DNA from: Paenalicyclobacillus ferrooxydans
Lineage (GTDB): Bacteria > Bacillota > Bacilli > Alicyclobacillales > Alicyclobacillaceae
Direction: 5' to 3'
Assembly (NCBI RefSeq): GCF_001399675.1
Contig: NZ_LJCO01000096.1
Coordinates: 186,001-250,000, forward strand
DNA: 64,000 bases
Part shown: in pieces, positions 26,692 through 36,527 of the stretch
Layout of the letters: every line of letters starts with the position of its first letter
How positions within the stretch are numbered: position 1 is the stretch's first letter
Position numbers and translations under genes: made by a program
The notes under the pieces: model-generated
What the model was told of the DNA's origin: nothing
What the model saw: the letters and a program-made list of their open reading frames with translations, nothing else
Database searches by the model: none

Positions 26692-28227
26692 TCATGCAAG
26701 GCCGAGTACGTCATACAATTTGCCCATGTCCAGGTGGGTTCGAACTACTTGGGCGAGTCGGTCAAATTCTTCGGTACGAAGTGCCCTGACATTCGTAATT
26801 TTTTCTTGTAACGGCAATCCCTTGTCGTGTCGTATCCTGTTTAGCCAGACATTACGAAAAACATCGTTGTGAAATACCCCGTGAAGGTACGTTCCGATGA
26901 TTCGCCCATCTGTAGATATATGTCCCTCCGGTATTGGACTGTCTGAAGGGGGTGTGTGTACTCCATCGCTGTAGACCCGGTATGTCATGGCAAGCGGGTT
27001 CTGGGTTCCGGAAAACTCGGTGACTCCCATGTGAATTTCATAACCCTTGACTGGAATACCTGTAAATTCGCCTGCGAACTCACCTTCCACTAGAACTGTT
27101 GTCTTGTCCGCATGTATAGTGGTTACCGTATCAAAGAGTCCTAATCCGCTAGAAGTGTCAATCTCAGATTCAAAGTGTTCCGGGTCATGAACTTCCATTC
27201 CAAGCATTTGATATCCGCCGCAGATACCAAGGACGTGTGCCCCACCACGAACCGTCCTCTGAATCGACGCAGTCCAGCCGGTGTTATCCAACCACCGCAA
27301 GTCCATCAAGGTGCTCTTTGTACCAGGTATCACGATGGCATCTACATGATGCAAATCCTCTGAACTCGTACAGAAACTTGTGTCAACGCCCGGTTCGAGG
27401 AAGAGCGGATCGAAGTCTGTGAAATTTGAGATGTGAGGAAGCTGAACAATGCCCACGCGGATACCGTTCCTGATTGGCTTTACTTGGTGATAACGATCCC
27501 CCGACAGACCCACGGAGTCTTCCTCATCAATCGCCAGATTTGGTATATATGGAATGACCCCAAGCACAGGCACACCGGTATAGTCTTCGATCCATCGGCG
27601 CCCCTCATCAAACAATCTAGCGTCTCCGCGAAACTTGTTAATGAGGATACCCTTGACCAGTTTTTTCTCGTCAGGATCAAGCAGTTGAAGCGTCCCCACA
27701 ATTGACGCAAACACGCCTCCGCGATCAATGTCTGCAATAAGCAGTACACCCGCGTCAGCCATCTTTGCTGTCCTCATATTGGCAATGTCCCGTTGTTTCA
27801 GGTTCATCTCCACAGGGCTCCCCGCACCCTCAATGACAATAATGTCATGCCGCTGTGCGAGGAACTGATAACTCTCCGCGACCGCCCGCCATAGCAGCTC
27901 CTTTTCATCATAGAAATAATCCTTTGCCGATCTCGTTCCAATTGGACGACCTTGCAGTACAATCTGACTTTGCATGTTCCCAGTTGGCTTTAACAGAACG
28001 GGGTTCATGTGCTCGTTGGATAGGATCCCGCATGCCTCTGCTTGAACAGCCTGAGCCCGTCCAATCTCGCGGCCGGAAGGCGTCACCGCGGAATTCAGAG
28101 ACATGTTTTGTGCCTTAAACGGTGCTACGCGATGGCCGTCTTGTGTGAGGATACGGCAAAGGGCCGTTGCCAGGATGCTTTTTCCGACATTCGAAGAGGT
28201 ACCAACAACCATTAGGCTCCGTGTCAT
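26692..28227 (-). CDS. cbiP: Cobyric acid synthase CbiP/CobQ
   Basis: 511 residues. This glutamine-dependent enzyme amidates positions b, d, e and g of adenosyl-cobyrinate a,c-diamide. N-terminal synthetase domain starts VVGTSSNVGKSILATALCR (P-loop-like) with FKAQNMSLNSAVT; the class I amidotransferase domain has HVLGICGGYQMLG (nucleophile Cys) and GTYLHGVFHND (His). The ATG directly follows the cbiA TGA. Normal length. It uses the adenosylated product made by the PduO-type enzyme in this region. Confidence 0.94.
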   Translation of the reverse strand: MTRSLMVVGTSSNVGKSILATALCRILTQDGHRVAPFKAQNMSLNSAVTPSGREIGRAQAVQAEACGILSNEHMNPVLLKPTGNMQSQIVLQGRPIGTRSAKDYFYDEKELLWRAVAESYQFLAQRHDIIVIEGAGSPVEMNLKQRDIANMRTAKMADAGVLLIADIDRGGVFASIVGTLQLLDPDEKKLVKGILINKFRGDARLFDEGRRWIEDYTGVPVLGVIPYIPNLAIDEEDSVGLSGDRYHQVKPIRNGIRVGIVQLPHISNFTDFDPLFLEPGVDTSFCTSSEDLHHVDAIVIPGTKSTLMDLRWLDNTGWTASIQRTVRGGAHVLGICGGYQMLGMEVHDPEHFESEIDTSSGLGLFDTVTTIHADKTTVLVEGEFAGEFTGIPVKGYEIHMGVTEFSGTQNPLAMTYRVYSDGVHTPPSDSPIPEGHISTDGRIIGTYLHGVFHNDVFRNVWLNRIRHDKGLPLQEKITNVRALRTEEFDRLAQVVRTHLDMGKLYDVLGLA

Positions 28228-29655
28228 TCATGTCGCCTGCCTTCCTGATTCACCTGCTCGATACGTTCTGCACCTGTCCACAAACTTCTCGGCGACAAGC
28301 GGATTCGAAGCAAAGTGAAGATGCGTGTATCCAGCGACAAGGTTACCGTTCAAATACCCCTCACCTCGTCGGCTTGACCAACGAGACGCAGATGCTTCAT
28401 ACGCAAAAACCTGCGGCAAACGAAACTCGATTGTTGAGTAGTGAAATTCGTGCCCTCGCGCAGACTCCTTTGCAGGTACCAGCCAGTTTCCCTCCATGCC
28501 CGTGACCTCCCGATAGCCAAATCCGGAAAGGCGTTTCTGCATGGTCACCCGTGCAGGAATGAGGCCAACCAGGTCATGCGTAGTCCCCGCCAGGTCCGTC
28601 AGTTGTTCCGTGAGGTACATATACCCTCCACACTCTGCGTAGGTCGGTAAGCCGTTTCGAATTTTCTCTCGAAAGTCATCCCGAACATCTTTCATGGAAC
28701 TAAGTTGAGCTGCAAACTCTTCAGGGAATCCTCCGCCGATATACAAGCCCCCTGCATCTTCCGGAATCTTCTCCCCGGAGAGTGGACTGAAGAACACAAG
28801 TTCCGCCCCGTAGTGCTCAAGTAGCTCCAGGTTTTCTTCGTAGTAAAAGTTGAAGGCAGCATCCTTGGCGATGGCAATCCGGGTCTTTCGCATATCGTCC
28901 GACGCAGTGTATTTCGATAAAAATGACGGGTACACCTGGCCTTTTTCACTCTCTGGTATCTCCGGTGCAGCCTTCGCTAAGGAGAGCACCGCATCCAAAT
29001 CAATCGCAGACGATGCCACCGTGCTCAGTTGTTCCAGCAACGGCGTGTGTTCTCCCCTTTCGATAGCCGGAATCAACCCCAGATGTCGTTCCGGGATCTC
29101 GATTTCCGAATGCTTCGACAGGTACCCCACGACGGGTATACCGCATTCATGTTCCACCACCTGTTGAATCAGACGAAAGTGCCCTTCCCCGCCTACACGG
29201 TTTGCTACGACACCGGCAATGTTTACACGACGGTCCAAGTCTTGATATCCTTTCACAATCGCCGCAGCACTTCGGGCCATCCCAGAACAATCGACAACCA
29301 GAAGAACGGGGCAATTGAGCAAAAGGCTAATCTCCGCAGTGCTTCCCTCGTTCGACAAGACATCCTTGCCATCGTAAAATCCCATCACACCTTCTACAAT
29401 AGAGACATCCGCATCAGTCGCAGCATGGACGAAGATATCCCGGACCATCTGTTTAGCTAGCATCCAACTGTCCAGGTTCCTCGATGCCCTGCCGGTAATG
29501 GCCGTGTGATAACTTGGATCAATGTAGTCCGGCCCGACTTTAAAGCTCTGTACGCATAGCCCGCGCTGACGAAATGCGGCCATGAGGCCCAGAGAAACGG
29601 TGGACTTCCCCACACCGCTATGTGTGCCTGCAATGACGATTCGAGGTAGATTCAA
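28228..29655 (-). CDS. cbiA: Cobyrinate a,c-diamide synthase CbiA/CobB
   Basis: 475 residues. N-terminal ATP-dependent domain: IVIAGTHSGVGKSTVSLGL, KVGPDYIDPSYH, EGVMGFYDG. C-terminal amidotransferase: PTYAECGGYMYL (Cys) and AGYTHLHFASNP (His). It amidates the a and c side chains of cobyrinic or hydrogenobyrinic acid. TTG 29655 is preferred over the in-frame TTG at 29664 because AAAGGGAG would directly abut the latter. The next gene, cobC-like, diverges from it 35 bases away. Confidence 0.92.
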   Translation of the reverse strand: MNLPRIVIAGTHSGVGKSTVSLGLMAAFRQRGLCVQSFKVGPDYIDPSYHTAITGRASRNLDSWMLAKQMVRDIFVHAATDADVSIVEGVMGFYDGKDVLSNEGSTAEISLLLNCPVLLVVDCSGMARSAAAIVKGYQDLDRRVNIAGVVANRVGGEGHFRLIQQVVEHECGIPVVGYLSKHSEIEIPERHLGLIPAIERGEHTPLLEQLSTVASSAIDLDAVLSLAKAAPEIPESEKGQVYPSFLSKYTASDDMRKTRIAIAKDAAFNFYYEENLELLEHYGAELVFFSPLSGEKIPEDAGGLYIGGGFPEEFAAQLSSMKDVRDDFREKIRNGLPTYAECGGYMYLTEQLTDLAGTTHDLVGLIPARVTMQKRLSGFGYREVTGMEGNWLVPAKESARGHEFHYSTIEFRLPQVFAYEASASRWSSRRGEGYLNGNLVAGYTHLHFASNPLVAEKFVDRCRTYRAGESGRQAT

Positions 29656-29690
29656 TGATTTCAACTCCCTTTCAAACTGGAGGACTCAAT

Positions 29691-30335
29691 GTGACGACGC
29701 TCATCTTCGTGCGGCATGGTGTGACAGCAGAGAACCTGAACTATACCTTGATTGGTCATACTGACCCTCCGTTGCATGAGTTTGGCGTCTTGCAGGCCAA
29801 ATCTGTGGCAAACGCGCTACGGAACGTATCTATCGACTGCCTATACTCCAGTCCGCTGAAGCGTTGCTTGCAGACAGCCAGTGTCATAGCAGAGAGGCGC
29901 AGAAATCTTGAGATAAACACATGTCCGGCTCTGAGCGAGATTCACCTTGGTATCGTTGACGGGATGTCTTCCTTCCTCGCGTATGAACGGTACAAGTCTC
30001 TGATGGATGCCGCGCTGGACGATTCCTTGTCGGACTTTCAGTTTCCATCCGGTGAGTCACGCAGTGCAGCACTGCGCCGTTTTCAACAAGGGCTTGACTC
30101 CCTTGTCGCGAAGCACAAAGAGGGTACGGTGTGCATTGTGACGCACGGCGGACCGCTCGGCCTTTGGCTGGCAGACTACCATGGCGATCCGCTAGGACGG
30201 TTTCGGCACTGGCAACCTCATCATGCATCGATCGCACGTGTCACGTACCGCGACAGAAGATTTCACGTAGACACTCTTGACAGCACGGACCATTTGTCAA
30301 ATGGACTCATGAAACCCCCATCACAGCCTTCGTAA
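29691..30335 (+). CDS. cobC: Histidine phosphatase, probable alpha-ribazole phosphatase
   Basis: 214 residues. RHGVTAENLNYTLIGHTDPPL carries the phosphohistidine RHG motif; SSPLKRCLQTA, ALSEIHLGIVDGM and VTHGGPLG complete the family set. In a cobalamin locus the expected substrate is alpha-ribazole 5'-phosphate or adenosylcobalamin 5'-phosphate. GTG 29691 follows GGAGG by seven bases; a start further upstream would overlap cbiA. It is the only plus-strand gene within the minus-strand cobalamin set, and its 3' end overlaps the cobD 3' end by 15 bases. A second family member lies at 40339. Confidence 0.82.
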   Translation: MTTLIFVRHGVTAENLNYTLIGHTDPPLHEFGVLQAKSVANALRNVSIDCLYSSPLKRCLQTASVIAERRRNLEINTCPALSEIHLGIVDGMSSFLAYERYKSLMDAALDDSLSDFQFPSGESRSAALRRFQQGLDSLVAKHKEGTVCIVTHGGPLGLWLADYHGDPLGRFRHWQPHHASIARVTYRDRRFHVDTLDSTDHLSNGLMKPPSQPS

Positions 30336-31418
30336 GGCATCATGAAAGGTGTTCCACATTCGCTCGTTATCTTCGTGAGACCGGATTGCGATTCGAATGT
30401 CAAACGCCCCGAGGCCCCTGAAATTTCCACAGCGGCGTACAAATATTCCTTCTCGCTCAAGTCGTGCGAAAATGCTCTCAACAGGCAGGTCTTCCCGTAC
30501 GTGAACCAAGAAGTAGTTGACACTGGGGATGTAGAGTTGGACGGCCCAATGTTTGCCCCACGTCTCAAGAACGAACTCTTGTTCTGCTTGTAGCCAATCC
30601 CAGGTCTCCCGAACAAACTTTTCATCTTGGTACGCTGCGATGGCCGCAGCCTGTGCCAGATGATTGACACTCCACCTGTCGCGATTCACTTCAATTTTCC
30701 GGACCAGATCTGCATGCGCTACGCCGAAGCCAAACCGAAGGCCTGGAATGGCATAGATCTTCGTCGCGGATCGCACAACAATAAGGTTTTTCAGATGCTC
30801 TGTGTCTGGCATGACTGTTCTCTCCGACTCGTCGGGTCGAAAATCCATAAACGATTCATCTACGAGAACCGAAACCCCTCTCTCGCCAAGCATTGCAACG
30901 AAGCCGATGAACTCCTCTCTCCGCCAACACAGGCCCGTTGGGTTGTGCGGATTGTTGATGACCACCAAGTCGGCGGGTCTGCATCGGCTTACAATATCAT
31001 GCAACAATTCTCCGAGATCAGTCAGGGATTCTCCGAACGACGATCCTGCAAAGAGGGGGATATGGACGACCTCGGCTCTAACCCGCTCGGCAGCCTGTTG
31101 ATATTCCGCAAACGCGGGTTCAAACAGAAAAACTCTCCTCGGAGTTAGTGCACGGATGGTCAAATCGATCACCTCTGACGCACCGTTACCGCAAAAAACA
31201 CTCTGGGTACTCGCAATCGGATACTTGCTGCAGATGGCATGAATCACCTTGATGTGCCGGGCGTCCGGGTAATGTCGAATACCATTAAGCGCACCTTGAA
31301 TGGCCGTCATAACGCTTTTGGGAGGTCCCATCGGATTGATGTTTGCACTAAAATCAAACACGTGGTTAGAGCTGCGTCCGCTCTTCTCTGCATACTCGTA
31401 AATTCGTCCGCCGTGCAT
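30321..31418 (-). CDS. cobD: L-threonine-O-3-phosphate decarboxylase CobD (PLP-dependent)
   Basis: 365 residues of fold-type I aminotransferases. FDFSANINPMGPP at the start is characteristic of CobD; VINNPHNPTGL contacts PLP and RSATKIYAIPGLRFGF holds the Schiff-base Lys. The enzyme makes (R)-1-amino-2-propanol phosphate for the nucleotide-loop linker used by CbiB. AAGGGGCG precedes the ATG; it lies 12 bases after cobS. A histidinol-phosphate aminotransferase is the main alternative, disfavoured by context and the ANINP motif. Confidence 0.92.
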   Translation of the reverse strand: MHGGRIYEYAEKSGRSSNHVFDFSANINPMGPPKSVMTAIQGALNGIRHYPDARHIKVIHAICSKYPIASTQSVFCGNGASEVIDLTIRALTPRRVFLFEPAFAEYQQAAERVRAEVVHIPLFAGSSFGESLTDLGELLHDIVSRCRPADLVVINNPHNPTGLCWRREEFIGFVAMLGERGVSVLVDESFMDFRPDESERTVMPDTEHLKNLIVVRSATKIYAIPGLRFGFGVAHADLVRKIEVNRDRWSVNHLAQAAAIAAYQDEKFVRETWDWLQAEQEFVLETWGKHWAVQLYIPSVNYFLVHVREDLPVESIFARLEREGIFVRRCGNFRGLGAFDIRIAIRSHEDNERMWNTFHDALRRL

Positions 31419-31430
31419 CTATAGCGCCCC

Positions 31431-32177
31431 TTAATGGACCATGGCTGCAAATACCATCCAACCAACCCATTCCGTGATTTCGTTTAAAGCACCGTAAGTA
31501 TCTCCTGTCGTTCCTCCGAATTTGCGCACCATCCAACCGTTAAAAAGTGAGACTGTTACGACAACGTAAACAAGCACCCATAGTACGTCCTTCAATGGCA
31601 GAATGAAAATACATACAACTCCGCTAAAAATGGTCGCGCCTGCCAAGACCCACACCGACACCCTTCGTGCAAAAAAACTGCCTAACCCCTCCTGTCGGGC
31701 AGAGCGAGACACCGCCATCGACCAGAGCATGGACAGCCTAGACATCATTGGAACAACGATAAAGGGCTCCCAATCTTGCGGGGAAACACTTGATATAGCT
31801 GTCAATTTCCCAATGAGGACGAGGATGGCAGCCACAGCCCCCATGGCTCCAACGCGGCTGTCTTTCATAATGTGGAGCGCCTCTTCGCGCGGGCGTCTGC
31901 TACCAATGGCATCAGCCGTGTCCATCAGACCATCCAGATGAAGCGCTCCTGTAAGAAGCGTGTACACCGTCAGTGAAACTGCCGTGGCAGGCAAGCTTGG
32001 CACATGTCTCGTTAGAAAATATTGCACACCCCAAAGGACGCACCCAAGCGCTCCGCCGATAATTGGAAAAAAGAGCGCACTCGTTCGGACATCACTGTCA
32101 CTTACACTCCGGATGGAGGGTGTTGGAATCACTGTTGCAAATTGTGTCGCGAGAATGAACCATCTTACAATTGCCAA
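31431..32177 (-). CDS. cobS: Adenosylcobinamide-GDP ribazoletransferase CobS
   Basis: 248 residues, polytopic (about six to seven helices). Early RWFILATQFATVIPTP and the DGLMDTADAIGSRRPREEAL motif, with its Asp-rich site for Mg, are CobS hallmarks. It joins AdoCbi-GDP with alpha-ribazole (or its phosphate) at the membrane. TTG 32177 follows AGGAGGTG; it overlaps the end of cbiB by 13 bases. Confidence 0.93.
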   Translation of the reverse strand: MAIVRWFILATQFATVIPTPSIRSVSDSDVRTSALFFPIIGGALGCVLWGVQYFLTRHVPSLPATAVSLTVYTLLTGALHLDGLMDTADAIGSRRPREEALHIMKDSRVGAMGAVAAILVLIGKLTAISSVSPQDWEPFIVVPMMSRLSMLWSMAVSRSARQEGLGSFFARRVSVWVLAGATIFSGVVCIFILPLKDVLWVLVYVVVTVSLFNGWMVRKFGGTTGDTYGALNEITEWVGWMVFAAMVH

Positions 32178-33127
32178 ACCAACACACCTCCTAGCCCTGC
32201 CATGACCAAAATCACGATAGACGTGACATGAACAATAAGAATTGTGCGCCTAATATCGGAGGCTTGCAAAGTTCTGCTGGGGTCGCCCATCGTCGCTCGC
32301 CGGGATTCGATACCTCCATAGAAGTTGACGCCGCCCAGTTGAACGCCGAGTGCACCTGCAACCATCGATTCCGGGATGCCGCTGTTGGGACTTGGATGTT
32401 TGCGGGCATCCCTCTGCATGATTCGGATTGCCTCGCGTGCGTTGTTCTTTGTCATCCACGTGGCAACCCATAGGAGACCAATGGTCAGACGGGCCGGAAT
32501 GAAGTTCAATACGTCGTCAAGCTGAGCAGAACACCACCCAAAGTCCACATAACGCTCATTTTTATACCCGACCATAGAGTCGAGTGTATTGGCTGCTCGG
32601 TAAAGGAGTGCCAATGGGGCCCCACCGATGCAGGCATAAAATATAGGGGAGACAATCGCATCCACGATATTCTCCGCAAGGGTCTCTACCGTGGCACGTA
32701 CCACTTCGGCTTCCGATAAATGTTCAGTATCCCGCCCGACTATCATGGATACTTCTCGCCGTGCAGCTTCTATCCCCTCTGTTTGCAACCGATGGAGTAC
32801 GCCCCACCCTGCCTTCACCAAACCGTTCCAAGCTATCGTTGTAGAGATGAGAAACACGTTTATCGTCCAAGCCACCCACACCGTCGTGTATCGTTTCAGC
32901 AAAAAAAGGAACAACCACGGGATAATGCTTGCAATCAATACGGTGGTGAGGGTAAGGAAGATACCCAAGGCGCGTTTTACGTTGCGCGAGGTAACGGCTC
33001 GGTTCAATCGGCGGTCAAACAGCGTGATGTACTTACCAATCCATACTACGGGATGTGGAATGAATCTCGGATCTCCTATCATTCTGTCAACGAACAGAGC
33101 TAGGGCAGCACCGAAGAGGAGATTCAT
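32165..33127 (-). CDS. cbiB: Adenosylcobinamide-phosphate synthase CbiB
   Basis: 320 residues, integral membrane, with the signature FVDRMIGDPRFIPHPVVWIGK and SPNSGIPESMVAGALGVQLGG later. It condenses adenosylcobyric acid with aminopropanol phosphate. ATG 33127 overlaps the cobU stop (ATGA); a longer frame back to 33232 would lie within cobU and is rejected. Together with CbiZ it permits corrinoid remodelling: CbiZ trims to cobyric acid, CbiB rebuilds. Confidence 0.93.
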   Translation of the reverse strand: MNLLFGAALALFVDRMIGDPRFIPHPVVWIGKYITLFDRRLNRAVTSRNVKRALGIFLTLTTVLIASIIPWLFLFLLKRYTTVWVAWTINVFLISTTIAWNGLVKAGWGVLHRLQTEGIEAARREVSMIVGRDTEHLSEAEVVRATVETLAENIVDAIVSPIFYACIGGAPLALLYRAANTLDSMVGYKNERYVDFGWCSAQLDDVLNFIPARLTIGLLWVATWMTKNNAREAIRIMQRDARKHPSPNSGIPESMVAGALGVQLGGVNFYGGIESRRATMGDPSRTLQASDIRRTILIVHVTSIVILVMAGLGGVLVWQL

Positions 33128-33675
33128 GGAATGGATACCTGCAGTTTTCGTAAATCTACTGGGATTCCCGCAACAACCCAAATCACCTTCTCTGCAGATT
33201 GGGCCGTCTTCTGATTCATGACACCGAGCCAATCCCGGTACCGGCGTGACACGCCATCCCCCGGGACAATGCCTTGCCCAACCTCATTGCTGACAACGAT
33301 CACGCGGTGCTCCGTTTCTGCCATTGCCGAAACAAGCGCGTCAATTCTGACGAAGACCTGCTCTTCGTCACAGCCCTCGAGAAACATCCAGTTGTTTAGG
33401 AGCAGGGACAGGCAGTCAATGAGAATAACCTGCGGCGCACGCTCTGTTTGGAGCCAACTGGAAACGTTGAGTGGGATTTCAGCCGTCTCCCATTGTGACG
33501 GCCTCCCTGAACGGTGACGTTGGATACGTTCTTGCATCTCATCATCGCTGATTTGTGCGGTTGCCACGTACGCAACATTCATGGAATGGATCTCGGATAG
33601 GCGCAGTGCCAGTTGTTCTGCGAACGAACTCTTTCCACTACGCGCACCGCCAAGAACAAAGGTATATCCCAACAC
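33124..33675 (-). CDS. cobU: Adenosylcobinamide kinase / guanylyltransferase CobU
   Basis: 183 residues, typical. LGGARSGKSSFAEQLA is the P-loop, QRHRSGRPSQWETAE contains the guanylylated His region, then LIDCLSLLLNNWM and SNEVGQGIVPGDGVSRRYRD. It phosphorylates adenosylcobinamide and forms AdoCbi-GDP. GTG 33675 follows AAGGGAGG. Its stop overlaps the cbiB start; it is 12 bases after btuD. Confidence 0.94.
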   Translation of the reverse strand: MLGYTFVLGGARSGKSSFAEQLALRLSEIHSMNVAYVATAQISDDEMQERIQRHRSGRPSQWETAEIPLNVSSWLQTERAPQVILIDCLSLLLNNWMFLEGCDEEQVFVRIDALVSAMAETEHRVIVVSNEVGQGIVPGDGVSRRYRDWLGVMNQKTAQSAEKVIWVVAGIPVDLRKLQVSIP

Positions 33676-33687
33676 AATTTCCTCCCT

Positions 33688-34459
33688 TCAAGGCGAATAA
33701 CTCACACGCAGGTGTCCGCCAAACGGATCAGCATACGTTTTGGCTTTCACCTGGAACACCTCTTCTAAAGCACGCTCTGACAGAACATCCTGCGGAGGTC
33801 CCTCGGCGTACACTCGACCTGAATGCAGCAATAACAGCCTGTCGCAATACCTGGCGGCAAGCTCAAGATGGTGAATCGCCATGACGATGAGTCGCCCCTC
33901 TTCGGCCAACCTTTGCAGATGAAGAAGGATATCCAACTGGTAATGAACATCAAGGTTTGCAATCGGTTCATCGAGCAGAATGATTGGACTGCCCTGGGCC
34001 AGACAACGTGCAACGCCTGCACGCTGCCGTTCTCCACCGGATATTTGATCAAGCCGGGCGGTTCGAAAGGACAACAAGTTCAAGCCAGTCATTGCTCGAT
34101 TCACAGCTTCACGGCTTTCCCTATCGAGGCCTCCAAAGAGTGTACGATAAGGGAAGCGTCCCATTTCTACGTACTGTTCAACCGTAAACGATGCGTTGTC
34201 CGGAATCTGTTGCGGCAGATAAGCCACGTCCCTTGCCCGGTCCTTCGGAGATACTTTGGAAATCGACTGGCCACGGATATAGATTCGACCTCGAGTCGGT
34301 CGAATCACCCCTGCAAGTAGACGCAATAGCGTTGACTTACCTGCTCCATTCGGGCCCACAAGCCCGACGACTTGCCCGCTCGCCCATTCACACTGAATAC
34401 GTTCCAATATACCGTCGAAAGATAAGTCCTCCGTATGGAGCGCTGCAGTTTGGTTCATT
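33688..34459 (-). CDS. btuD: Cobalamin ABC transporter ATPase BtuD
   Basis: 256 residues. Walker A GPNGAGKSTLLRLL, signature ISGGERQRAGVARCL, Walker B PIILLDEPIANLD and switch His in AIHHLELAA. It energises uptake through BtuC. ATG 34459 lies three bases after the btuC stop with GGGGGTAAGGA in front; the frame is open further upstream inside btuC but this start fits the family. A siderophore transporter ATPase would look similar; the cobalamin context decides. Confidence 0.9.
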
Positions 34460-34462
34460 TCC

Positions 34463-35479
34463 TTACCCCCGATACATGCGCGACTCTTGACGGCGCAACA
34501 GGAACAGAAAGAATGGTGCCCCAAGTAAAGACGTAATGATGCCAACATTTAACTCCGTCGGCAACAGTATCATTCGGGAGATTAAGTCCGCGAACAGCAT
34601 TAGAACGGCACCTCCAACGGCTGAGGAAATGATTAGCCGCCGATTTGCAGGCCCAATCCAAATCCGTAACAGGTGGGGTACGACCAATCCAACGAACCCG
34701 ATTACCCCTGTAGAACTAACACATGCGCCGACCACGAAAGCAGAGGTAACGAGCACGACCTGCTTTGTCAGTTGCAACGACACCCCAACTCCTTGCGCCT
34801 GCTCTTCTCCCAATGACAGTACGTCAAGTGCGTGTGCTTGGGTCAGGTAAATTCCAATCGCGATAACAACAAATACAAGGAGCATTAAAACTTCGCGCCA
34901 TGTACTTCCATCCAGCCCGCCCATCAACCAAAATAGCATCTGTTGCATCGTTTCGAGCGGTGCGAGTGAGAGAACCAATGTCACAATAGAACTGCATAGT
35001 GCGCTAAACGCAACACCTGACAAGAGTAAGGAATAAATGGATGTTTTTCCACGCACAGTGGCTATGCGATAGATGACAAGCACTACAATCAGCCCACTCA
35101 CGAACGCTCCTACAGGGGTATACCACTCATTCAGCTGAGATAAACCTAATTGAATGGTCAACACTGCTCCAAGGGAAGCACCGCTTGACACTCCAATAAT
35201 CGATGGGTCAGCCATCGGGTTCCGAAAAACGGCCTGGAGAGCAGCCCCGGTGGTGGCCAATCCGGCTCCAACGAGTGCCGCAACAAACAGTCGCGGCATA
35301 CGAATGGCTCCAATGACAATGGCGTTGGTATCATGCACACCCTGAAAATAGCCCCATGCATCTGGAATGAGTTGGCGAACCGGGATACTCACAGGTCCCA
35401 GAGACAGCTCTAGCGCTGCCCCCACCAACAGTGCCATACCGAGAGCAACAAAAGTCCACCGAATCCGAAGATTACTCAT
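34463..35479 (-). CDS. btuC: Cobalamin ABC transporter permease BtuC
   Basis: 338 residues, about ten membrane helices, FecCD/BtuC family. Characteristic segments are RMPRLFVAALVGAGLATTGA, NPMADPSIIGVSSGASLGA and GFVGLVVPHLLRIWIG. It forms the membrane channel with BtuD. ATG 35479 overlaps the btuF stop by eight bases (ATGAGTAA). Substrate by context is a corrinoid. Confidence 0.9.
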   Translation of the reverse strand: MSNLRIRWTFVALGMALLVGAALELSLGPVSIPVRQLIPDAWGYFQGVHDTNAIVIGAIRMPRLFVAALVGAGLATTGAALQAVFRNPMADPSIIGVSSGASLGAVLTIQLGLSQLNEWYTPVGAFVSGLIVVLVIYRIATVRGKTSIYSLLLSGVAFSALCSSIVTLVLSLAPLETMQQMLFWLMGGLDGSTWREVLMLLVFVVIAIGIYLTQAHALDVLSLGEEQAQGVGVSLQLTKQVVLVTSAFVVGACVSSTGVIGFVGLVVPHLLRIWIGPANRRLIISSAVGGAVLMLFADLISRMILLPTELNVGIITSLLGAPFFLFLLRRQESRMYRG

Positions 35480-36488
35480 TCCCAATCTGTACATTCGGAT
35501 ACAACAGCTTTGCCACATCTTGCACTCCCCGTGTCACATACTGCGAGACGCTTGTCAAATCTGCGCTGTTAACACTATAAACGCGGTGATTCTTCACGGC
35601 GGAAACATCTTTCAAGGCCGGGTCAGAAAGGATTTTCTGAACAAATCCCTTATCATTGTTTGCGTCGATGATTACATCCGGGTTTAATTTCACAATTTCT
35701 TCGTCCGTAATCTGCTTCCATCCGTTCAGCTTAGATGCAGCATTAATCCCACCAGCATCCACGATGACATCATTTACTGTCGTGGAGGAGCCAGCCGCAT
35801 ACCCATAGGAACTGTAGTCGAGAACAGATACTTTTTTCTGGCCTTTGACCGCATCTTCTACGTTCTGCAACTGAGACTGCATGGTCGTAACAACCTTCGC
35901 GGCCTTAGCTTCTTGCCCAACCAATTTGCCAACGACCTGAATGTTTCGTTCGATATCAGCAATGGAATTAAAAGTGTTGAACTCATATGCTGGAATACCC
36001 GCTTGTTCAATCTGACTGATCACACTTTGCTTCGCATACGAGGCCGTTAATACGAGGTCCGGCTTGGCAGCAATAACTTGCTCAGCCGTGAGATTCTGGA
36101 TGGTGGGAATTCCTTTGACAAAGGACGTCACATTCGAGTACTGCGGATCATCCGCGTAGTTCGTCACGAGAACGATATCTTTCTTCGGGACTAACGCTGT
36201 CAGAATCTCGTCCGTTCCTTCCGTTGTTGAGGCGATGCGCTGCGGTTGCTTGGAGATGGTCACCGTATGGCCTGCACCGTCTTTTAACGTCACTGGGAAC
36301 GACGCAGATGCAGCCTGAGACGTAGTAGTTTGCGAGGATGATGACGCTTGATTGGCTGTGCTGACTGAAGACCCTGTGGACGTTGTTGCAGCATTTGCAT
36401 TGTCGGATGCGGTATTCGTACCACAACCTGCAACACCCAGTGTCAAAGCAGTTAACACGGTGGGGATGATGAAGACAGACTTTTTCAT
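35472..36488 (-). CDS. btuF: Cobalamin-binding lipoprotein BtuF
   Basis: 338 residues. Lipoprotein signal peptide with lipobox VAGC, a Ser/Thr/Asn-rich tether (~25-60), then the BtuF/FecB fold: PQRIASTTEGTDEILTALVP, KPDLVLTASYAKQ, KVSVLDYSSYGYAAGSSTTVNDVIVDAGG. It captures corrinoids outside the membrane for BtuCD. AGGAGGT lies seven bases before the ATG. It is first after cobalamin riboswitch 1 and its terminator, so transcription of btuFCD-cobU-cbiB-cobS-cobD probably starts or is gated there. Confidence 0.9.
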   Translation of the reverse strand: MKKSVFIIPTVLTALTLGVAGCGTNTASDNANAATTSTGSSVSTANQASSSSQTTTSQAASASFPVTLKDGAGHTVTISKQPQRIASTTEGTDEILTALVPKKDIVLVTNYADDPQYSNVTSFVKGIPTIQNLTAEQVIAAKPDLVLTASYAKQSVISQIEQAGIPAYEFNTFNSIADIERNIQVVGKLVGQEAKAAKVVTTMQSQLQNVEDAVKGQKKVSVLDYSSYGYAAGSSTTVNDVIVDAGGINAASKLNGWKQITDEEIVKLNPDVIIDANNDKGFVQKILSDPALKDVSAVKNHRVYSVNSADLTSVSQYVTRGVQDVAKLLYPNVQIGNE

Positions 36489-36527
36489 CGAGATACCTCC
36501 TGATATAGGTCATGAGGCGTCCCCTTC

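Noticed and set aside
32691-33221. 176-codon plus-strand frame
   Set aside because: Antisense to cbiB and cobU, which have firm motifs; no ribosome site.
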